A DNA stretch of 64,000 nucleotides from Eubacterium ruminantium (GCF_900167085.1 NZ_FUXA01000014.1:1-64000), one strand, 5' to 3'. Counted from the stretch's first letter, positions 33,887-43,587 are shown. A program made the numbers and translations. The notes: generated by a model from the letters alone, not told the origin.

Positions 33887-34969
33887 ATGGCAGATAATAT
33901 TATAACAGCCAATAGACTGCCCGGCATCACATGGAACTGGCTCAAGATGAATGATGTTTCGATTGATGCAGGCGGTATAAAAGGTGAAGGAACATTAGCA
34001 GTTAATGCTCCTGATAATATAAAGTTTTCAGGTTTTGATCCGGAAGAGGCAAAAGCACTTACATCTGTTGAAACCGGAATGGGTAAAGAAACAGAAGAAT
34101 TATTCGATAAGTTTGTTGCATCTTCAAAGGATATTTTGGTTGAGAAAGGTGTAAAATCTGCATCAACTGTATTAATCAAACCTGAATATACAAAAGATAG
34201 TTCGGTTGGAAGCGTAAATGTTGTTGCAAGAGAAGACAGCGATGTTGTGCTTATAGCTGATTTAACAGAGATCGATCAGAACATTTCTGATGTTGGTATA
34301 CAGACAAAGATCCTTATTAAGGATAGAGCTCGTGTGAAACTTGTACAGCTTTATAATCTTGGTAAGGAAACTTCACTTATCAGTAATATCGGTGCTGAAG
34401 TTGGTGAAGAAGCGAGATTTGAGCTTATTCAGATATTCCTGGGTGGAAAGAATGTGAATGCAGGATGTCTTGCATGTCTTAAGGGAGACAAAGCATCATA
34501 CTATGAAAGAACAGGATATAAGGTTGAGACAGGCGCAAAGTATGATTTTAATTATGTAGCAAGACACGAGGGAAAGAAAACTGAGGCAGATATCCATGCA
34601 AATGGTGTAATGTATCAGGATTCATATAAACTCATGAGACAGACTATAGATTTCCTTCGTGGATGTAGTGAGTCAAAGGGCGCAGAAAGAGAAGAGGTTC
34701 TCCTTATGGATGAGAATCTTGTCAATAAATCCATTCCACTTATTCTTTGTAAGGAAGAAGATGTGGAAGGTGAGCATGGAGCTTCAATCGGTAAGATTTC
34801 TGATGAGATATTATTCTATCTCAGAGCAAGAGGTCTTTCTGATGAATCAATCTATGATCTTATGGCAAATGGTAAGATACTTACTGTTATTTCAGAGATC
34901 GATGATGCTGAATATGAAAAGAAATTGACTGATATTCTTGTGGGCGAGACAATCGACGAAGAAGAATAA
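33887..34969 (+). CDS. sufD: Fe-S cluster assembly protein SufD
   Basis: A 360-residue paralogue of SufB, the third part of the SufBCD scaffold. The N-terminal ITANRLPGITWNWLKMND and the C-terminal VEGEHGASIGKISDEILFYLRARGLSDESI are SufD features. The frame is open from 33863, but AAAGGA lies upstream of the ATG at 33887, so I start there. The operon does not continue into sufS on this strand; a terminator and an antisense gene follow. Confidence 0.9.
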   Translation: MADNIITANRLPGITWNWLKMNDVSIDAGGIKGEGTLAVNAPDNIKFSGFDPEEAKALTSVETGMGKETEELFDKFVASSKDILVEKGVKSASTVLIKPEYTKDSSVGSVNVVAREDSDVVLIADLTEIDQNISDVGIQTKILIKDRARVKLVQLYNLGKETSLISNIGAEVGEEARFELIQIFLGGKNVNAGCLACLKGDKASYYERTGYKVETGAKYDFNYVARHEGKKTEADIHANGVMYQDSYKLMRQTIDFLRGCSESKGAEREEVLLMDENLVNKSIPLILCKEEDVEGEHGASIGKISDEILFYLRARGLSDESIYDLMANGKILTVISEIDDAEYEKKLTDILVGETIDEEE

Positions 34970-34974
34970 TAAAT

Positions 34975-35024
34975 ATTCCGGAAGGGAAAGCTTTTATGAT
35001 GAAGCTTCCTTTCCGGAATTTTTT
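34975..35024. terminator. Terminator at the sufD/diguanylate cyclase convergence
   Basis: ATTCCGGAAGGGAAAGCTT / AAGCTTCCTTTCCGGAAT with one mismatch, then TTTTTT. It may serve both convergent genes. Confidence 0.85.
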
Positions 35025-36939
35025 ATTTAATTTTCCTCAGGTTTGTAGAGTCGAGGATTTTATGGATTTTTTCTTTTTCTTTATACATCGACTTATCCGC
35101 TCTTTGGATATAATCTTCAATCTGATCCTCATCATCAGGTTCGATTACCGTATATCCGATACTGGCATGAAGAGTGAATGTAAGATTCAGTGATTCAAAG
35201 TAGTCAGCCATGGAATTGGTGATTGCCTGAATCTCGAGAGGAATACTATCGGGGTTGAGACAGGTGCCTACAGCTATAAATTCGTCTCCGCCATATCTTC
35301 CGAAAAGCCAGTCGCTTGGAGCATATTTCTGGAATGCATCGGCAGTAGCTTTAATAGCCAGGTCGCCATTTAAGTGACCATAGAGATCATTGATCGTTTT
35401 CATGCGGTCTATATCAGCAAATGCAAGTATGGATTTCTTGCCCGCTGCTTTCTGATCTTTGATGAATTCATAGAGAACCTGGTTGCATCCGGTACGATTA
35501 TATAAACCGGTGAGAGCGTCGGTCATATAAATCTTTTTAAGTTCTCGATTGACTCTTTGTGCAAATATATATTGTCTCATTCCAAATAATACAGCATTCA
35601 TACTCATTATCCAGCTTCTAAGCTTTTGAGTATAAACTATACCTGGAGAATTCTTTATGGCAACATATCCGATGATAAAGTCCATATGATTAAGAGGAGC
35701 GAAGATATAAGTATTTGACTCGCCCTTAACATGCTTATAACCCGGATAAAGTTCCTTCGAATCAAATGTTCTGAGAGGCAATTTTTCACCATTTTTGTTC
35801 TCATATAGAACATCCATCTGAGGGCTGTATCCTCTGATCCTGCTGGCATAGACATCATCTTCAATCTCGAAGAAAGCAGGCTCTGTACAGATGCAGTAAT
35901 TATTTCCGATGATAGGCAGTTCGCGGTTTGGTTTCATGCCTTTATTGTAAAAATCCTCCTTACTGTCAGCGCGTGAAAGAGAAAGTTGAAGTCTTTGGAA
36001 GAATATCTCAATCATGTCTGAGTGGAGATTATCCTGATAAAGATTTTGAATCTTATTATATTTATATTCCTTGCTTTCTTCAGATGGTTCGCAGCCACAA
36101 CTTTCCGACGGAACAAAATATGATTTATAAACTTCTGAAAATCTTACAGTAGGATTTTCAATCTGATACATTAATTTATCATAAGCTATCTCGCCAAAAG
36201 ATTCCCATCCTCTTGAAACCGATGCAAGAATAGGAGATGTATATTGACCGGCATTGATCTTGTCAAAGCCTGTAACTTTTACATCTTCAGGGACTCTATA
36301 GCCATGTTCATGTAAACAGTTGCATATTCCGAGGGCTGTAAGATCGTTGGCACAAACTATGGCATCCGTAGGTTTGTTACCGTCATCCAGATATTTCTTC
36401 ATTCTCAAATATGAGTTGTAGTAGCTGAAATCCCCTTCGAGTTCTACATTCAGCTCTCGACCGTAATGAGCAAGAGTTTCGGTGAGGGCTCTCTTTCGTT
36501 CAAGGTTTTCAACATTTTCGGCAACACCATTTACATACATAAATGTTTTTGCATTATGTTTTTCAATTAAATGGATGGTAAGATCGCGGATTCCTTCATA
36601 ATTTTCTGAATATATACATGACATGTCCGGAATCTTAACTTCAAGAGATAACATAGGAACTCCGGCGCGCTGAAAACAGGCACATACACGCTCCTGTTCT
36701 GCGAGAGAGTTATAAGTATTTGCCAGTACTATAGCGCCATCGAATTCATCCGGATTTGGAAGATGGAAGATATTCAGTTGGCATTTATTTTGGAGATCAT
36801 TATCTATTTGTGAACAAAAAGTCAGAAAAACGAAAATATCGGTTCCGTCGACGGCAGCCTTTTTTTGAAGACCGGTCAAGACAAGTTCGATAAATTCATT
36901 ACTGAAGCCATTGGTAAATACCGCGATTTTATGCTTCAT
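35023..36939 (-). CDS. Sugar-binding-type sensor fused to a GGDEF diguanylate cyclase
   Basis: A 638-residue soluble protein. Residues 1-280 resemble the periplasmic-binding/LacI effector domain (IAVFTNGFSNEFIELVLTGL, DAIVCANDLTALGICNCLHEHG, VPEDVKVTGFDKINAGQYTSPILASV) but have no signal peptide and no helix-turn-helix. The middle is an unassigned sensor region and the C-terminus (residues 480-630) is a GGDEF domain with TDALTGLYNRTG and an intact YGGDEF. It should make cyclic di-GMP in response to a small ligand. No RxxD inhibitory site is visible at the usual place. It lies antisense between the two halves of the suf operon. Confidence 0.8.
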   Translation of the reverse strand: MKHKIAVFTNGFSNEFIELVLTGLQKKAAVDGTDIFVFLTFCSQIDNDLQNKCQLNIFHLPNPDEFDGAIVLANTYNSLAEQERVCACFQRAGVPMLSLEVKIPDMSCIYSENYEGIRDLTIHLIEKHNAKTFMYVNGVAENVENLERKRALTETLAHYGRELNVELEGDFSYYNSYLRMKKYLDDGNKPTDAIVCANDLTALGICNCLHEHGYRVPEDVKVTGFDKINAGQYTSPILASVSRGWESFGEIAYDKLMYQIENPTVRFSEVYKSYFVPSESCGCEPSEESKEYKYNKIQNLYQDNLHSDMIEIFFQRLQLSLSRADSKEDFYNKGMKPNRELPIIGNNYCICTEPAFFEIEDDVYASRIRGYSPQMDVLYENKNGEKLPLRTFDSKELYPGYKHVKGESNTYIFAPLNHMDFIIGYVAIKNSPGIVYTQKLRSWIMSMNAVLFGMRQYIFAQRVNRELKKIYMTDALTGLYNRTGCNQVLYEFIKDQKAAGKKSILAFADIDRMKTINDLYGHLNGDLAIKATADAFQKYAPSDWLFGRYGGDEFIAVGTCLNPDSIPLEIQAITNSMADYFESLNLTFTLHASIGYTVIEPDDEDQIEDYIQRADKSMYKEKEKIHKILDSTNLRKIK

Positions 36940-37084
36940 ATGCTATCCCCCTAAATATGAATCTGATAAAACTAATCTATATAACCGAAAACTATTTGAC
37001 ATATATGGATTATTATATCAAAAATCTATAGAAGAATAAAGGAAATTGTTATAATCCATTTTGAAGAATATGGACTGATTTCAT

Positions 37085-37112
37085 TTGAAGAATGAACAAT
37101 ATGTGGTATAAT
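37085..37112 (+). promoter_or_regulatory. Promoter of the sufSU gene
   Basis: TTGAAG (37085-37090), 16-base spacer, TATAAT (37107-37112) with an upstream TGG. This is a separate promoter from that of sufCBD. Confidence 0.7.
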
Positions 37113-37144
37113 ATGAAACCTAAAAAGCAGTAAGGAGTGATAAA

Positions 37145-38794
37145 ATGAGTATAGATATTAGAGAAGTAAGGAAAGATTTTCCTTTTTTTAAAAAGAGCAC
37201 ATTGGCATACCTTGATAATTCCGCTACATCTCAGAAACCGGAATGTGTTATCAAGGCTGAAGCTGCTTTTTATGAGAATCTTAATGCTAATCCATTCAGA
37301 GGACTTTATCAGTTATCTATAGATGCTACCGATGCATATGAAGATGCGAGAAGAACAGTTCAGAGATTTATAAATGCGTCTTCAAGGAAAGAAATCATTT
37401 TTACAAGAAATGCATCTGAAAGTCTTAATCTTGTTGCAAGCAGTCTCGGTGAGCTTGTCTTAAATGAAGGCGACGAGATCATCAGTACTGTTGTTGAGCA
37501 TCATAGTAATATGCTTCCTTGGACTCATATAGCTAAGAAGAAGGGGGCAACAGTTAAGTTCCTTAAGTGCACTGAGCAGGGTGAATTTAAGGCTGAAGAG
37601 TTAGAAAAACTCATCACCGATAAAACAAAAATCGTAGCAATGACACATGTTTCAAATGTATTTGGACGTGTAAATGATATCAAGACATTTGCAGCAATTG
37701 CTCATAAGGCAGGAGCTTATTTTGTGGCTGACGGTTCACAGAGTGTGCCTCATATGGCAGTTGATGTGCAGGATCTCGGAATCGATTTCCTTGCATTTTC
37801 AGGACACAAGATGCTTGCACCTATGGGTATAGGAGTTTTATACGGAAGAGAAGAGCTTCTTCAGAAGATGCCTCCATATATGACAGGTGGCGAGATGATA
37901 GAAAATGTCAGCCTTAATGATGTTACTTATGCAGGACTTCCTCATAAGTTTGAGGCTGGAACAGTTAACGGTGCAGGTGCTTATGCCCTTGCCGAAGCAA
38001 TAAGATATATTGAGAAGATTGGCTTTGATTCCATTGAGAAGAGAGAATACTATCTTACAGCAAAGGCTATGGAAGCTATCAAAGATATGCCTTATGTGAA
38101 AATCGTAGGAAGTACAGATCCAAAGGAAAGACATGGAATCATAACATTTACTATAGAAGATATGCATCCGCATGATATTGCAGGAAAATTTGCTGATGCC
38201 GGAGTTGCAGTTCGTGCAGGTCATCACTGTGCTGAACCGCTTCATCAGTTTCTTAATATTCCTTCAACAGTAAGGGCAAGTATGATGTTCTATAATACTG
38301 ATGAGGATGTGGACAGATTTATCAAGGTTCTTAAAGATATAAAGAAGGTTCCTAAGTTTGAAGATGACAACAGAAGTCTTTTTGAAGAAGTTTTGATGGA
38401 TCATAAGAATAATCCGGGACACAGATTTAAGATGATAAAGCCAACAAATAAGCATAGAGGTGTAAATCCATCCTGCGGTGATGACATTTATCTTCAGCTT
38501 AATGTTGATGATAACGGAATTATCGTTGATGGCGCATTTATCGGTGACGGATGTACTATATCTCAGGCAAGTGTAGATATAATGATAGATATGATAATCG
38601 GAAAGACTAAAGAGGAAGCTCTCAGTCTTAAGGATAAGTTCCTTGGAATGATCAAGGGAACACTTAGTGAAGATGATATTGAATCACTTGAAGAAGCATC
38701 AGTATTTAAGGATGTTGCACATATGCCTGCAAGAGTAAAATGTGCTGTTCTCGGATGGCATACACTTGAGGAAGCACTTAAGTCAGAGGATTAA
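37145..38794 (+). CDS. sufS: Fused cysteine desulfurase SufS and scaffold/transfer protein SufU
   Basis: A 549-residue fusion. Residues 1-405 are a SufS-type cysteine desulfurase, with the PLP Lys222 in SGHKML and the persulfide Cys362 in RAGHHCAEPLH. Residues 415-549 are a NifU-like SufU domain with C444-x-D446 (NPSCGD), C470 (GDGCTISQAS) and C533 (ARVKCAVLGW). SufU is normally a separate protein that accepts sulfur from SufS in Firmicutes; fusion would fix a 1:1 ratio and speed the transfer. AAGGAG lies 6-7 bases before the ATG. It is followed by the rhodanese-TtcA gene after 12 bases. Confidence 0.9.
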   Translation: MSIDIREVRKDFPFFKKSTLAYLDNSATSQKPECVIKAEAAFYENLNANPFRGLYQLSIDATDAYEDARRTVQRFINASSRKEIIFTRNASESLNLVASSLGELVLNEGDEIISTVVEHHSNMLPWTHIAKKKGATVKFLKCTEQGEFKAEELEKLITDKTKIVAMTHVSNVFGRVNDIKTFAAIAHKAGAYFVADGSQSVPHMAVDVQDLGIDFLAFSGHKMLAPMGIGVLYGREELLQKMPPYMTGGEMIENVSLNDVTYAGLPHKFEAGTVNGAGAYALAEAIRYIEKIGFDSIEKREYYLTAKAMEAIKDMPYVKIVGSTDPKERHGIITFTIEDMHPHDIAGKFADAGVAVRAGHHCAEPLHQFLNIPSTVRASMMFYNTDEDVDRFIKVLKDIKKVPKFEDDNRSLFEEVLMDHKNNPGHRFKMIKPTNKHRGVNPSCGDDIYLQLNVDDNGIIVDGAFIGDGCTISQASVDIMIDMIIGKTKEEALSLKDKFLGMIKGTLSEDDIESLEEASVFKDVAHMPARVKCAVLGWHTLEEALKSED

Positions 38795-38806
38795 TCTGGT
38801 TCATAT

Positions 38807-39994
38807 ATGAATGATATCGTAATAAGCCTTGAAGAATTTAAAAAACTTGATATGAGTACTGTACAGCTGATTGATATAAGGGGAAGAGAGTCCGCAGAAT
38901 ACGGGCTGATCCCCGGGGCTGTAAATATCAGTAAGGATAGTATCATCAGAGATCTAATGCTTGTGGAAAGCTGTGATATTACAGTGGATGGCATACATCT
39001 TGACAGGAAAAAGAGGCAGATAGTTTATTGCACAACCGGTAAAGATGATAGTAAAGAAGCGGCGGAAGCACTTAGAGAAAGAGGATACAATGCATCCCTT
39101 CTTGAAGGCGGATATCATGAATGGCTTATTAGTGCTGTTACTACAAATGAGCAAAATGAAGAACAGATAATAAGACAGGAAGAGATAGAGAAAAGCATCA
39201 GAAAGAAATTTCATAAGCAGCTTTTTACACCCTTTGCCAAGGCGATAAATACATATGAAATGCTGAGTCCCGGAGATAATGTTGCAGTTTGCATATCCGG
39301 TGGCAAGGATTCCATGCTTATGGCGAAACTCTTCCAGGAACTTCAAAGACATAATAAGTTTCCTTTTGAACTTACATTTATAGTTATGGATCCCGGATAT
39401 TCAGAAGTGAATAGACGGCTTATAGAGCAAAATGCAAAGACACTGGGGATTCCGATCAGAATATTTGCATCAAATATTTTTGACAATGTCTATAATATTG
39501 ATAAATCCCCATGTTATCTTTGTGCGAGGATGAGAAGAGGTTATCTCTACAGCAATGCCAAAGAACTTGGATGCAACAAGATAGCCCTTGGACATCATTA
39601 TGATGATGTTATAGAAACCATTCTTATGGGAGTTTTATACGGTGGTCAGGTTCAGACTATGATGCCGAAATTACGCAGTACGAATTTCTCGGGAATGGAG
39701 CTTATAAGACCTATGTATCTTATAAGAGAATCAGATGTAAAATGGTGGCGTGATTATAATGATCTGAAATTTCTTCAATGTGCATGTAGATTTACTGAAA
39801 AGAGCAGTGCCAGAGAAGAAGATGAGCCACATTATTCAAAGAGGCAGGAGATTAAAAGTCTCATTGCCGATATGAAGAAGATAAATCCTTTTGTTGAAGG
39901 AAATATCTTTAAATGCGTTGAAAATGTTAATCTAAATACCATAGTCGGATATAAGAAGGATGGCATAAGACATTTCTTCACGGAAGATTATTAA
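38807..39994 (+). CDS. Rhodanese domain fused to a TtcA-like ATP pyrophosphatase
   Basis: A 395-residue fusion. Residues 4-108 form a rhodanese domain with the sulfur-carrying Cys75 in IVYCTTGKDDS. Residues 140-395 are a PP-loop ATPase like TtcA, which thiolates tRNA cytidine 32: SGGKDS at 164-169, CYLC at 236-239, and a further cluster Cys at 325/327 (LQCACRF). Its place 12 bases after sufS-sufU suggests a direct sulfur relay from desulfurase to rhodanese to tRNA. There is no strong ribosome site, so it is probably translated by coupling. The substrate is inferred. Confidence 0.8.
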   Translation: MNDIVISLEEFKKLDMSTVQLIDIRGRESAEYGLIPGAVNISKDSIIRDLMLVESCDITVDGIHLDRKKRQIVYCTTGKDDSKEAAEALRERGYNASLLEGGYHEWLISAVTTNEQNEEQIIRQEEIEKSIRKKFHKQLFTPFAKAINTYEMLSPGDNVAVCISGGKDSMLMAKLFQELQRHNKFPFELTFIVMDPGYSEVNRRLIEQNAKTLGIPIRIFASNIFDNVYNIDKSPCYLCARMRRGYLYSNAKELGCNKIALGHHYDDVIETILMGVLYGGQVQTMMPKLRSTNFSGMELIRPMYLIRESDVKWWRDYNDLKFLQCACRFTEKSSAREEDEPHYSKRQEIKSLIADMKKINPFVEGNIFKCVENVNLNTIVGYKKDGIRHFFTEDY

Positions 39995-40046
39995 TTCCAT
40001 GATTACCAATGTAATTGATGATTTGTCTGAATATATTTATTCTGCT

Positions 40047-40075
40047 TTGACAGAGTGGGTCCGGTATAGTATAAA
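40047..40075 (+). promoter_or_regulatory. Promoter of azlCD
   Basis: TTGACA (40047-40052), 17-base spacer, TATAAA (40070-40075). Confidence 0.7.
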
Positions 40076-40108
40076 TATACTTTAGGACTAAATTTTGAGG
40101 AGCAGTTT

Positions 40109-40810
40109 ATGGACGATTTTAAATCGGGAGTTAAGGCCGGGATTCCTATAGGACTTGGTTATCTTTCTGTATCAACAGGATTCGGAATATTTGCGGTAGC
40201 AAGTGGGCTATATTGGTGGCAGGCTGTTCTTATTTCCATGCTCACGGTTACTTCTGCGGGACAGTTGGCAGGTGTCAGAATTATGGCTGTCGGCGGGTCT
40301 CTCTTTTCTACACTTATTTCACAGCTAACAATTAATATAAGATATTCATTTATGTCGATATCTTTGTCTCAGAAACTGGATAAAGATGTTACGAACAGGA
40401 AGAAACTCGGTATGGGATTTCTTATGACGGATGAGATATTTGCGGTTGCCAGTACGAAGAATAAGGTGACTTCAAGTTTCTTTGGCGGACTTATGATACT
40501 TCCTTTTGTGGGATGGACCTTGGGAACACTCATCGGCGCAGTTCTCGGAAATGTGCTCAGTGCATCGGTAATGAGTGCCATGGGGCTTGCGATGTATGGA
40601 ATGTTCGTAGCTATCGTTGTTCCCGATATGAAGAAGAATAAAGACATATTTATATTGGCATTCCTTGCTATGGCCATAAGTGCGGCATTTTATTATCTGC
40701 CGCTTCTTAAAAATGTTTCTATTGGTATAGCCATAAGCATTTCGGCTGTAGTAGCTGCGGCTGTTATGGCATTCCTTAGACCTATTCCGGATGAACAGGA
40801 GGAAGCATAG
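40109..40810 (+). CDS. azlC: AzlC-type branched-chain amino acid exporter subunit
   Basis: A 233-residue membrane protein with about seven helices. The N-terminal FKSGVKAGIPIGLGYLSVSTGFGIFA is typical of AzlC, the large subunit of a two-part exporter of branched-chain amino acids (and related compounds such as azaleucine). GAGGAG precedes the ATG. The small subunit gene follows without a gap. Confidence 0.9.
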   Translation: MDDFKSGVKAGIPIGLGYLSVSTGFGIFAVASGLYWWQAVLISMLTVTSAGQLAGVRIMAVGGSLFSTLISQLTINIRYSFMSISLSQKLDKDVTNRKKLGMGFLMTDEIFAVASTKNKVTSSFFGGLMILPFVGWTLGTLIGAVLGNVLSASVMSAMGLAMYGMFVAIVVPDMKKNKDIFILAFLAMAISAAFYYLPLLKNVSIGIAISISAVVAAAVMAFLRPIPDEQEEA

Positions 40811-41122
40811 ATGGAAATGAAAACATTTTTGGCATACCTGTTCGTTATGGCAGGATCCACATATTTAATAAGAGTAATACCTTTTATACTCGTGAGTAAA
40901 AAGGTGACGAATAAATATATCAGATCGTTTTTATTTTATATTCCTTATGCGGTGCTTGCGGCAATGACAGTGCCGGCTGCATTTTATGCAACAAGAAGCG
41001 TAATATCGGCTGTTGCGGGAATTACGGCTGCAGCTCTTGTGGCTCTAAAGACAAAGTCGCTTATCGTTGTTGCATCTGTAGCATGTATAACAGTTTTCTT
41101 GGTGGAACTGATAGTGGTTTAA
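40811..41122 (+). CDS. azlD: AzlD-type exporter small subunit
   Basis: A 103-residue protein with four membrane helices. The pattern LFVMAGSTYLIRVIPFILVSKK and SFLFYIPYAVLAAMTVPA identifies AzlD, the partner of AzlC. Its ATG directly follows the azlC stop codon, and an AGGAGG lies inside the end of azlC. Confidence 0.9.
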   Translation: MEMKTFLAYLFVMAGSTYLIRVIPFILVSKKVTNKYIRSFLFYIPYAVLAAMTVPAAFYATRSVISAVAGITAAALVALKTKSLIVVASVACITVFLVELIVV

Positions 41123-41137
41123 ATTATATTTTGAATT

Positions 41138-41992
41138 TTACTTAGACTGCTTGCGGTACTGCAGCGGCGACATTCCATAATTATTATGGAAGCTTCTTAT
41201 GAAATAACTTATGTTCTGGAAGCCGGAGTTAAGAGCAATATCGGTAATACTGAGGTCGCTCTGCTCAAGGAGTTTTTTGGCATTGGTAAGTCTTTGATGC
41301 ATAAGATAAACCGAGAAGTTGATTCTGAAATGCTCCTTGAAATATCTTGAAAAATATTTTTCTGATGTATGAAAATGCTCAGCGAGCTTTGACAGGGAAA
41401 GATCATTTTGGAAATTTCCCTGAATGAAATCAATGATCTCTCTCTGACGTTCTGTATCAGCCAGATTCGAAATATTATATATTGGATGTTCATATTCATA
41501 TAAAAGCTGGAAAAATGTAAGGAGAAGTATCCTGCATTTGAAATGATCTTTGGCAATCGTATGATCAAGTGAAGTAAGCTTATCGAGAATTTCTTTTAAT
41601 TCTTCGGTAAGCTTTTTGTCTTCTATATGATTTTTATATTTGATATTTCCAAGCCTAAGGGGCTTAAGAAGGTTCTCTTCAAGATTGTCGTCGGTTCTGA
41701 ATGATATAAATTCGAGTGGGAAAAGAACAGTGTAATATGTAGGAGTTGTATCATTTGCTTCCATAAAATGAAGGTCTGCAGGATTTACTATAAAAATATC
41801 TCCTGTTTTGCCGGTGTATGAAATATCATTTATGGAAAGAATGATATTTCCTTTTGTTATATATATTATTTCAAACTCCTCATGCCAGTGCACAGGTATG
41901 TGATGAGGGCGCGGAGTATTGATGAGATAATACTGAGTATAAGGATATTCTTTTGTTCCGTGAGGAATATTTTCCTTTAAATCCATGCGCAT
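41138..41992 (-). CDS. AraC-family regulator with cupin sensor domain
   Basis: A 284-residue protein with an N-terminal AraC-type cupin (residues 30-110, HIPVHWHEEFEIIYITKGN, then the DLHFMEA strand) and C-terminal double helix-turn-helix: LSLSKLAEHFHTSEKYFSRYFKEHF and ITDIALNSGFQNISYFIRSFHNNYGMSPLQYRK. It probably senses a sugar or other small molecule. GGAGG lies 8-9 bases before the ATG. It is divergent from the MATE exporter gene and convergent with azlD. Confidence 0.88.
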   Translation of the reverse strand: MRMDLKENIPHGTKEYPYTQYYLINTPRPHHIPVHWHEEFEIIYITKGNIILSINDISYTGKTGDIFIVNPADLHFMEANDTTPTYYTVLFPLEFISFRTDDNLEENLLKPLRLGNIKYKNHIEDKKLTEELKEILDKLTSLDHTIAKDHFKCRILLLTFFQLLYEYEHPIYNISNLADTERQREIIDFIQGNFQNDLSLSKLAEHFHTSEKYFSRYFKEHFRINFSVYLMHQRLTNAKKLLEQSDLSITDIALNSGFQNISYFIRSFHNNYGMSPLQYRKQSK

Positions 41993-42138
41993 ATTTTTGT
42001 CCTCCTTTATATCATAATTACGACAAAAAGTAGAAAATGTACAATTATTAATAGATTATATACAAGAAATACGCATTTGAATAGAGTAAAATACCGAAAT
42101 GTGTCAAAAAGAAAGATTTGTTGTTTTCGGAGGGAATT

Positions 42139-43452
42139 ATGGAAGGGAAAACATTAAAACAATTATTTATACCGATCAGCTTTGAAATACTTTGTTATAT
42201 GCTGACGGGTGTTGTTGATACTATGATGATATCAACAGTCGGCGATAATGCAGTAGGTGCTGTTGGAACATCTAATACATATCTTTCGCTTTTTATAATT
42301 ACATTTTCTATTATAAGTAGTGGTATGATCGCAGTTATGACTCAGTACATAGGTGCAGGTCATAAAGGTGTTGCAAGACAGGCTAAGCAGATTGGTCTTA
42401 TATTCAATATCATTATCGGTGTTTTACTTTCTGTATTCTTATTCTTCTTCTCAGGAGATATTCTGAATAAGATAGGAATCTCTGAAGCACTTGCAAAAGA
42501 TGCGACTGAATATATGGAGATCGTCGGAGGAGGATGTATCCTCATGGCAGTAACTCCTGTATTTGCCGGATATTTAAGATCATTTGGTTTTACAAAACTT
42601 CCGTTATATGCAACCATCATTTCGAATATTATAAATATTATTTTCAATGCAGTTTTCCTTTTTATATTTAACATGGGTGTTATGGGGGTTGCCCTTGCAA
42701 CTGTTATCTCAAGAATCTTCAACATGGTAATGGTTATCATACTTGCACAGCTGAAGGTTCATATGGAAAAAGGAAAAGACAGAGAAAAACCTTCGAAGAT
42801 ACTTAAAAAGATCATTATGATAGGACTTCCTTCTGCACTTGAAACAGCTGCATATAATGTTTCTATAACACTTGTAATGCGTTACCTCAACGGTATGGAT
42901 GGGGAAGGTATAAATGTTACGATCAGGTCGTACGCAAATCAGATTGCTTCATTTTCATACTGTATAGGCGCGGGTCTGGCCCAGGCAAATGCAATCATGA
43001 CCGGTTGGTTTGTTGGTGCCGGCAAATATGATGAATGTGATAAGACTACAAGAAAGGCAGCATTTAACGGTATCATCGTTGCTGCAGCTTTAGATCTTTT
43101 TCTTGCAACTACAGCATTTCTGTATATGCCATTCTTCACAAACAACAAAGAGATCATCGGACTTGTTTGTAAAGTAATGTTTATAGATATAATCCTTGAG
43201 GTAGGACGAGTAACAAATCTTGTCTATGGAAATGCCCTCAAGACCAGTGGCGATGTTATGTTCCCGCTTATATGCGCAGTCATAGTAATGTTTGCTGTGG
43301 CCGTGGGAGGAACGTACATCTTTGGAATCAAACTTGGACTTCTCGTAGTTGGTGCTTATATCGGTCTTGCAGCAGATGAGTTCATAAGAGGTATTTGCGT
43401 AATGCTCAGATGGCGAAGCGGAGTATGGCGCAAGAAAAACTTGCTTAACTGA
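42139..43452 (+). CDS. MATE-family efflux transporter
   Basis: A 437-residue protein with about twelve membrane helices and an internal repeat, as in MATE exporters, which use a Na+ or H+ gradient to expel drugs or metabolites. Signs are KTLKQLFIPISFEILCYMLTGVVDTMMISTVGDNAVGAVGT and, in the second half, AAYNVSITLVMRYL and SFSYCIGAGLAQANAIMTG. GGAGGG at about 42129-42134 precedes the ATG at 42139; the frame is open 7 codons upstream. The substrate is unknown. The divergent AraC gene may regulate it. Confidence 0.85.
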   Translation: MEGKTLKQLFIPISFEILCYMLTGVVDTMMISTVGDNAVGAVGTSNTYLSLFIITFSIISSGMIAVMTQYIGAGHKGVARQAKQIGLIFNIIIGVLLSVFLFFFSGDILNKIGISEALAKDATEYMEIVGGGCILMAVTPVFAGYLRSFGFTKLPLYATIISNIINIIFNAVFLFIFNMGVMGVALATVISRIFNMVMVIILAQLKVHMEKGKDREKPSKILKKIIMIGLPSALETAAYNVSITLVMRYLNGMDGEGINVTIRSYANQIASFSYCIGAGLAQANAIMTGWFVGAGKYDECDKTTRKAAFNGIIVAAALDLFLATTAFLYMPFFTNNKEIIGLVCKVMFIDIILEVGRVTNLVYGNALKTSGDVMFPLICAVIVMFAVAVGGTYIFGIKLGLLVVGAYIGLAADEFIRGICVMLRWRSGVWRKKNLLN

Positions 43453-43492
43453 TAATGATGCTGATTTCATTCAGCTATTTCCCATGTGTAAT

Positions 43493-43529
43493 GCTCCTGA
43501 GGTTGCGTGTACTTTTAGCCTCAGGGGCT
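43493..43529 (+). other. Hairpin after the MATE gene
   Basis: GCTCCTGAGG / CCTCAGGGGC form a strong stem, but no T-run follows on either strand. A smaller GCTGA/TCAGC hairpin lies at about 43460-43475. Together they may end the MATE transcript. Confidence 0.4.
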
Positions 43530-43587
43530 ATTAAAAAAATGGAAATGCGGATGAATTAACAATATATTTGACAAAATAATTAGATGT

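Noticed and set aside
43493-43529. The hairpin after the MATE gene as a full terminator
   Set aside because: It has a good stem but no T-run on either strand, so I list it only as a hairpin.
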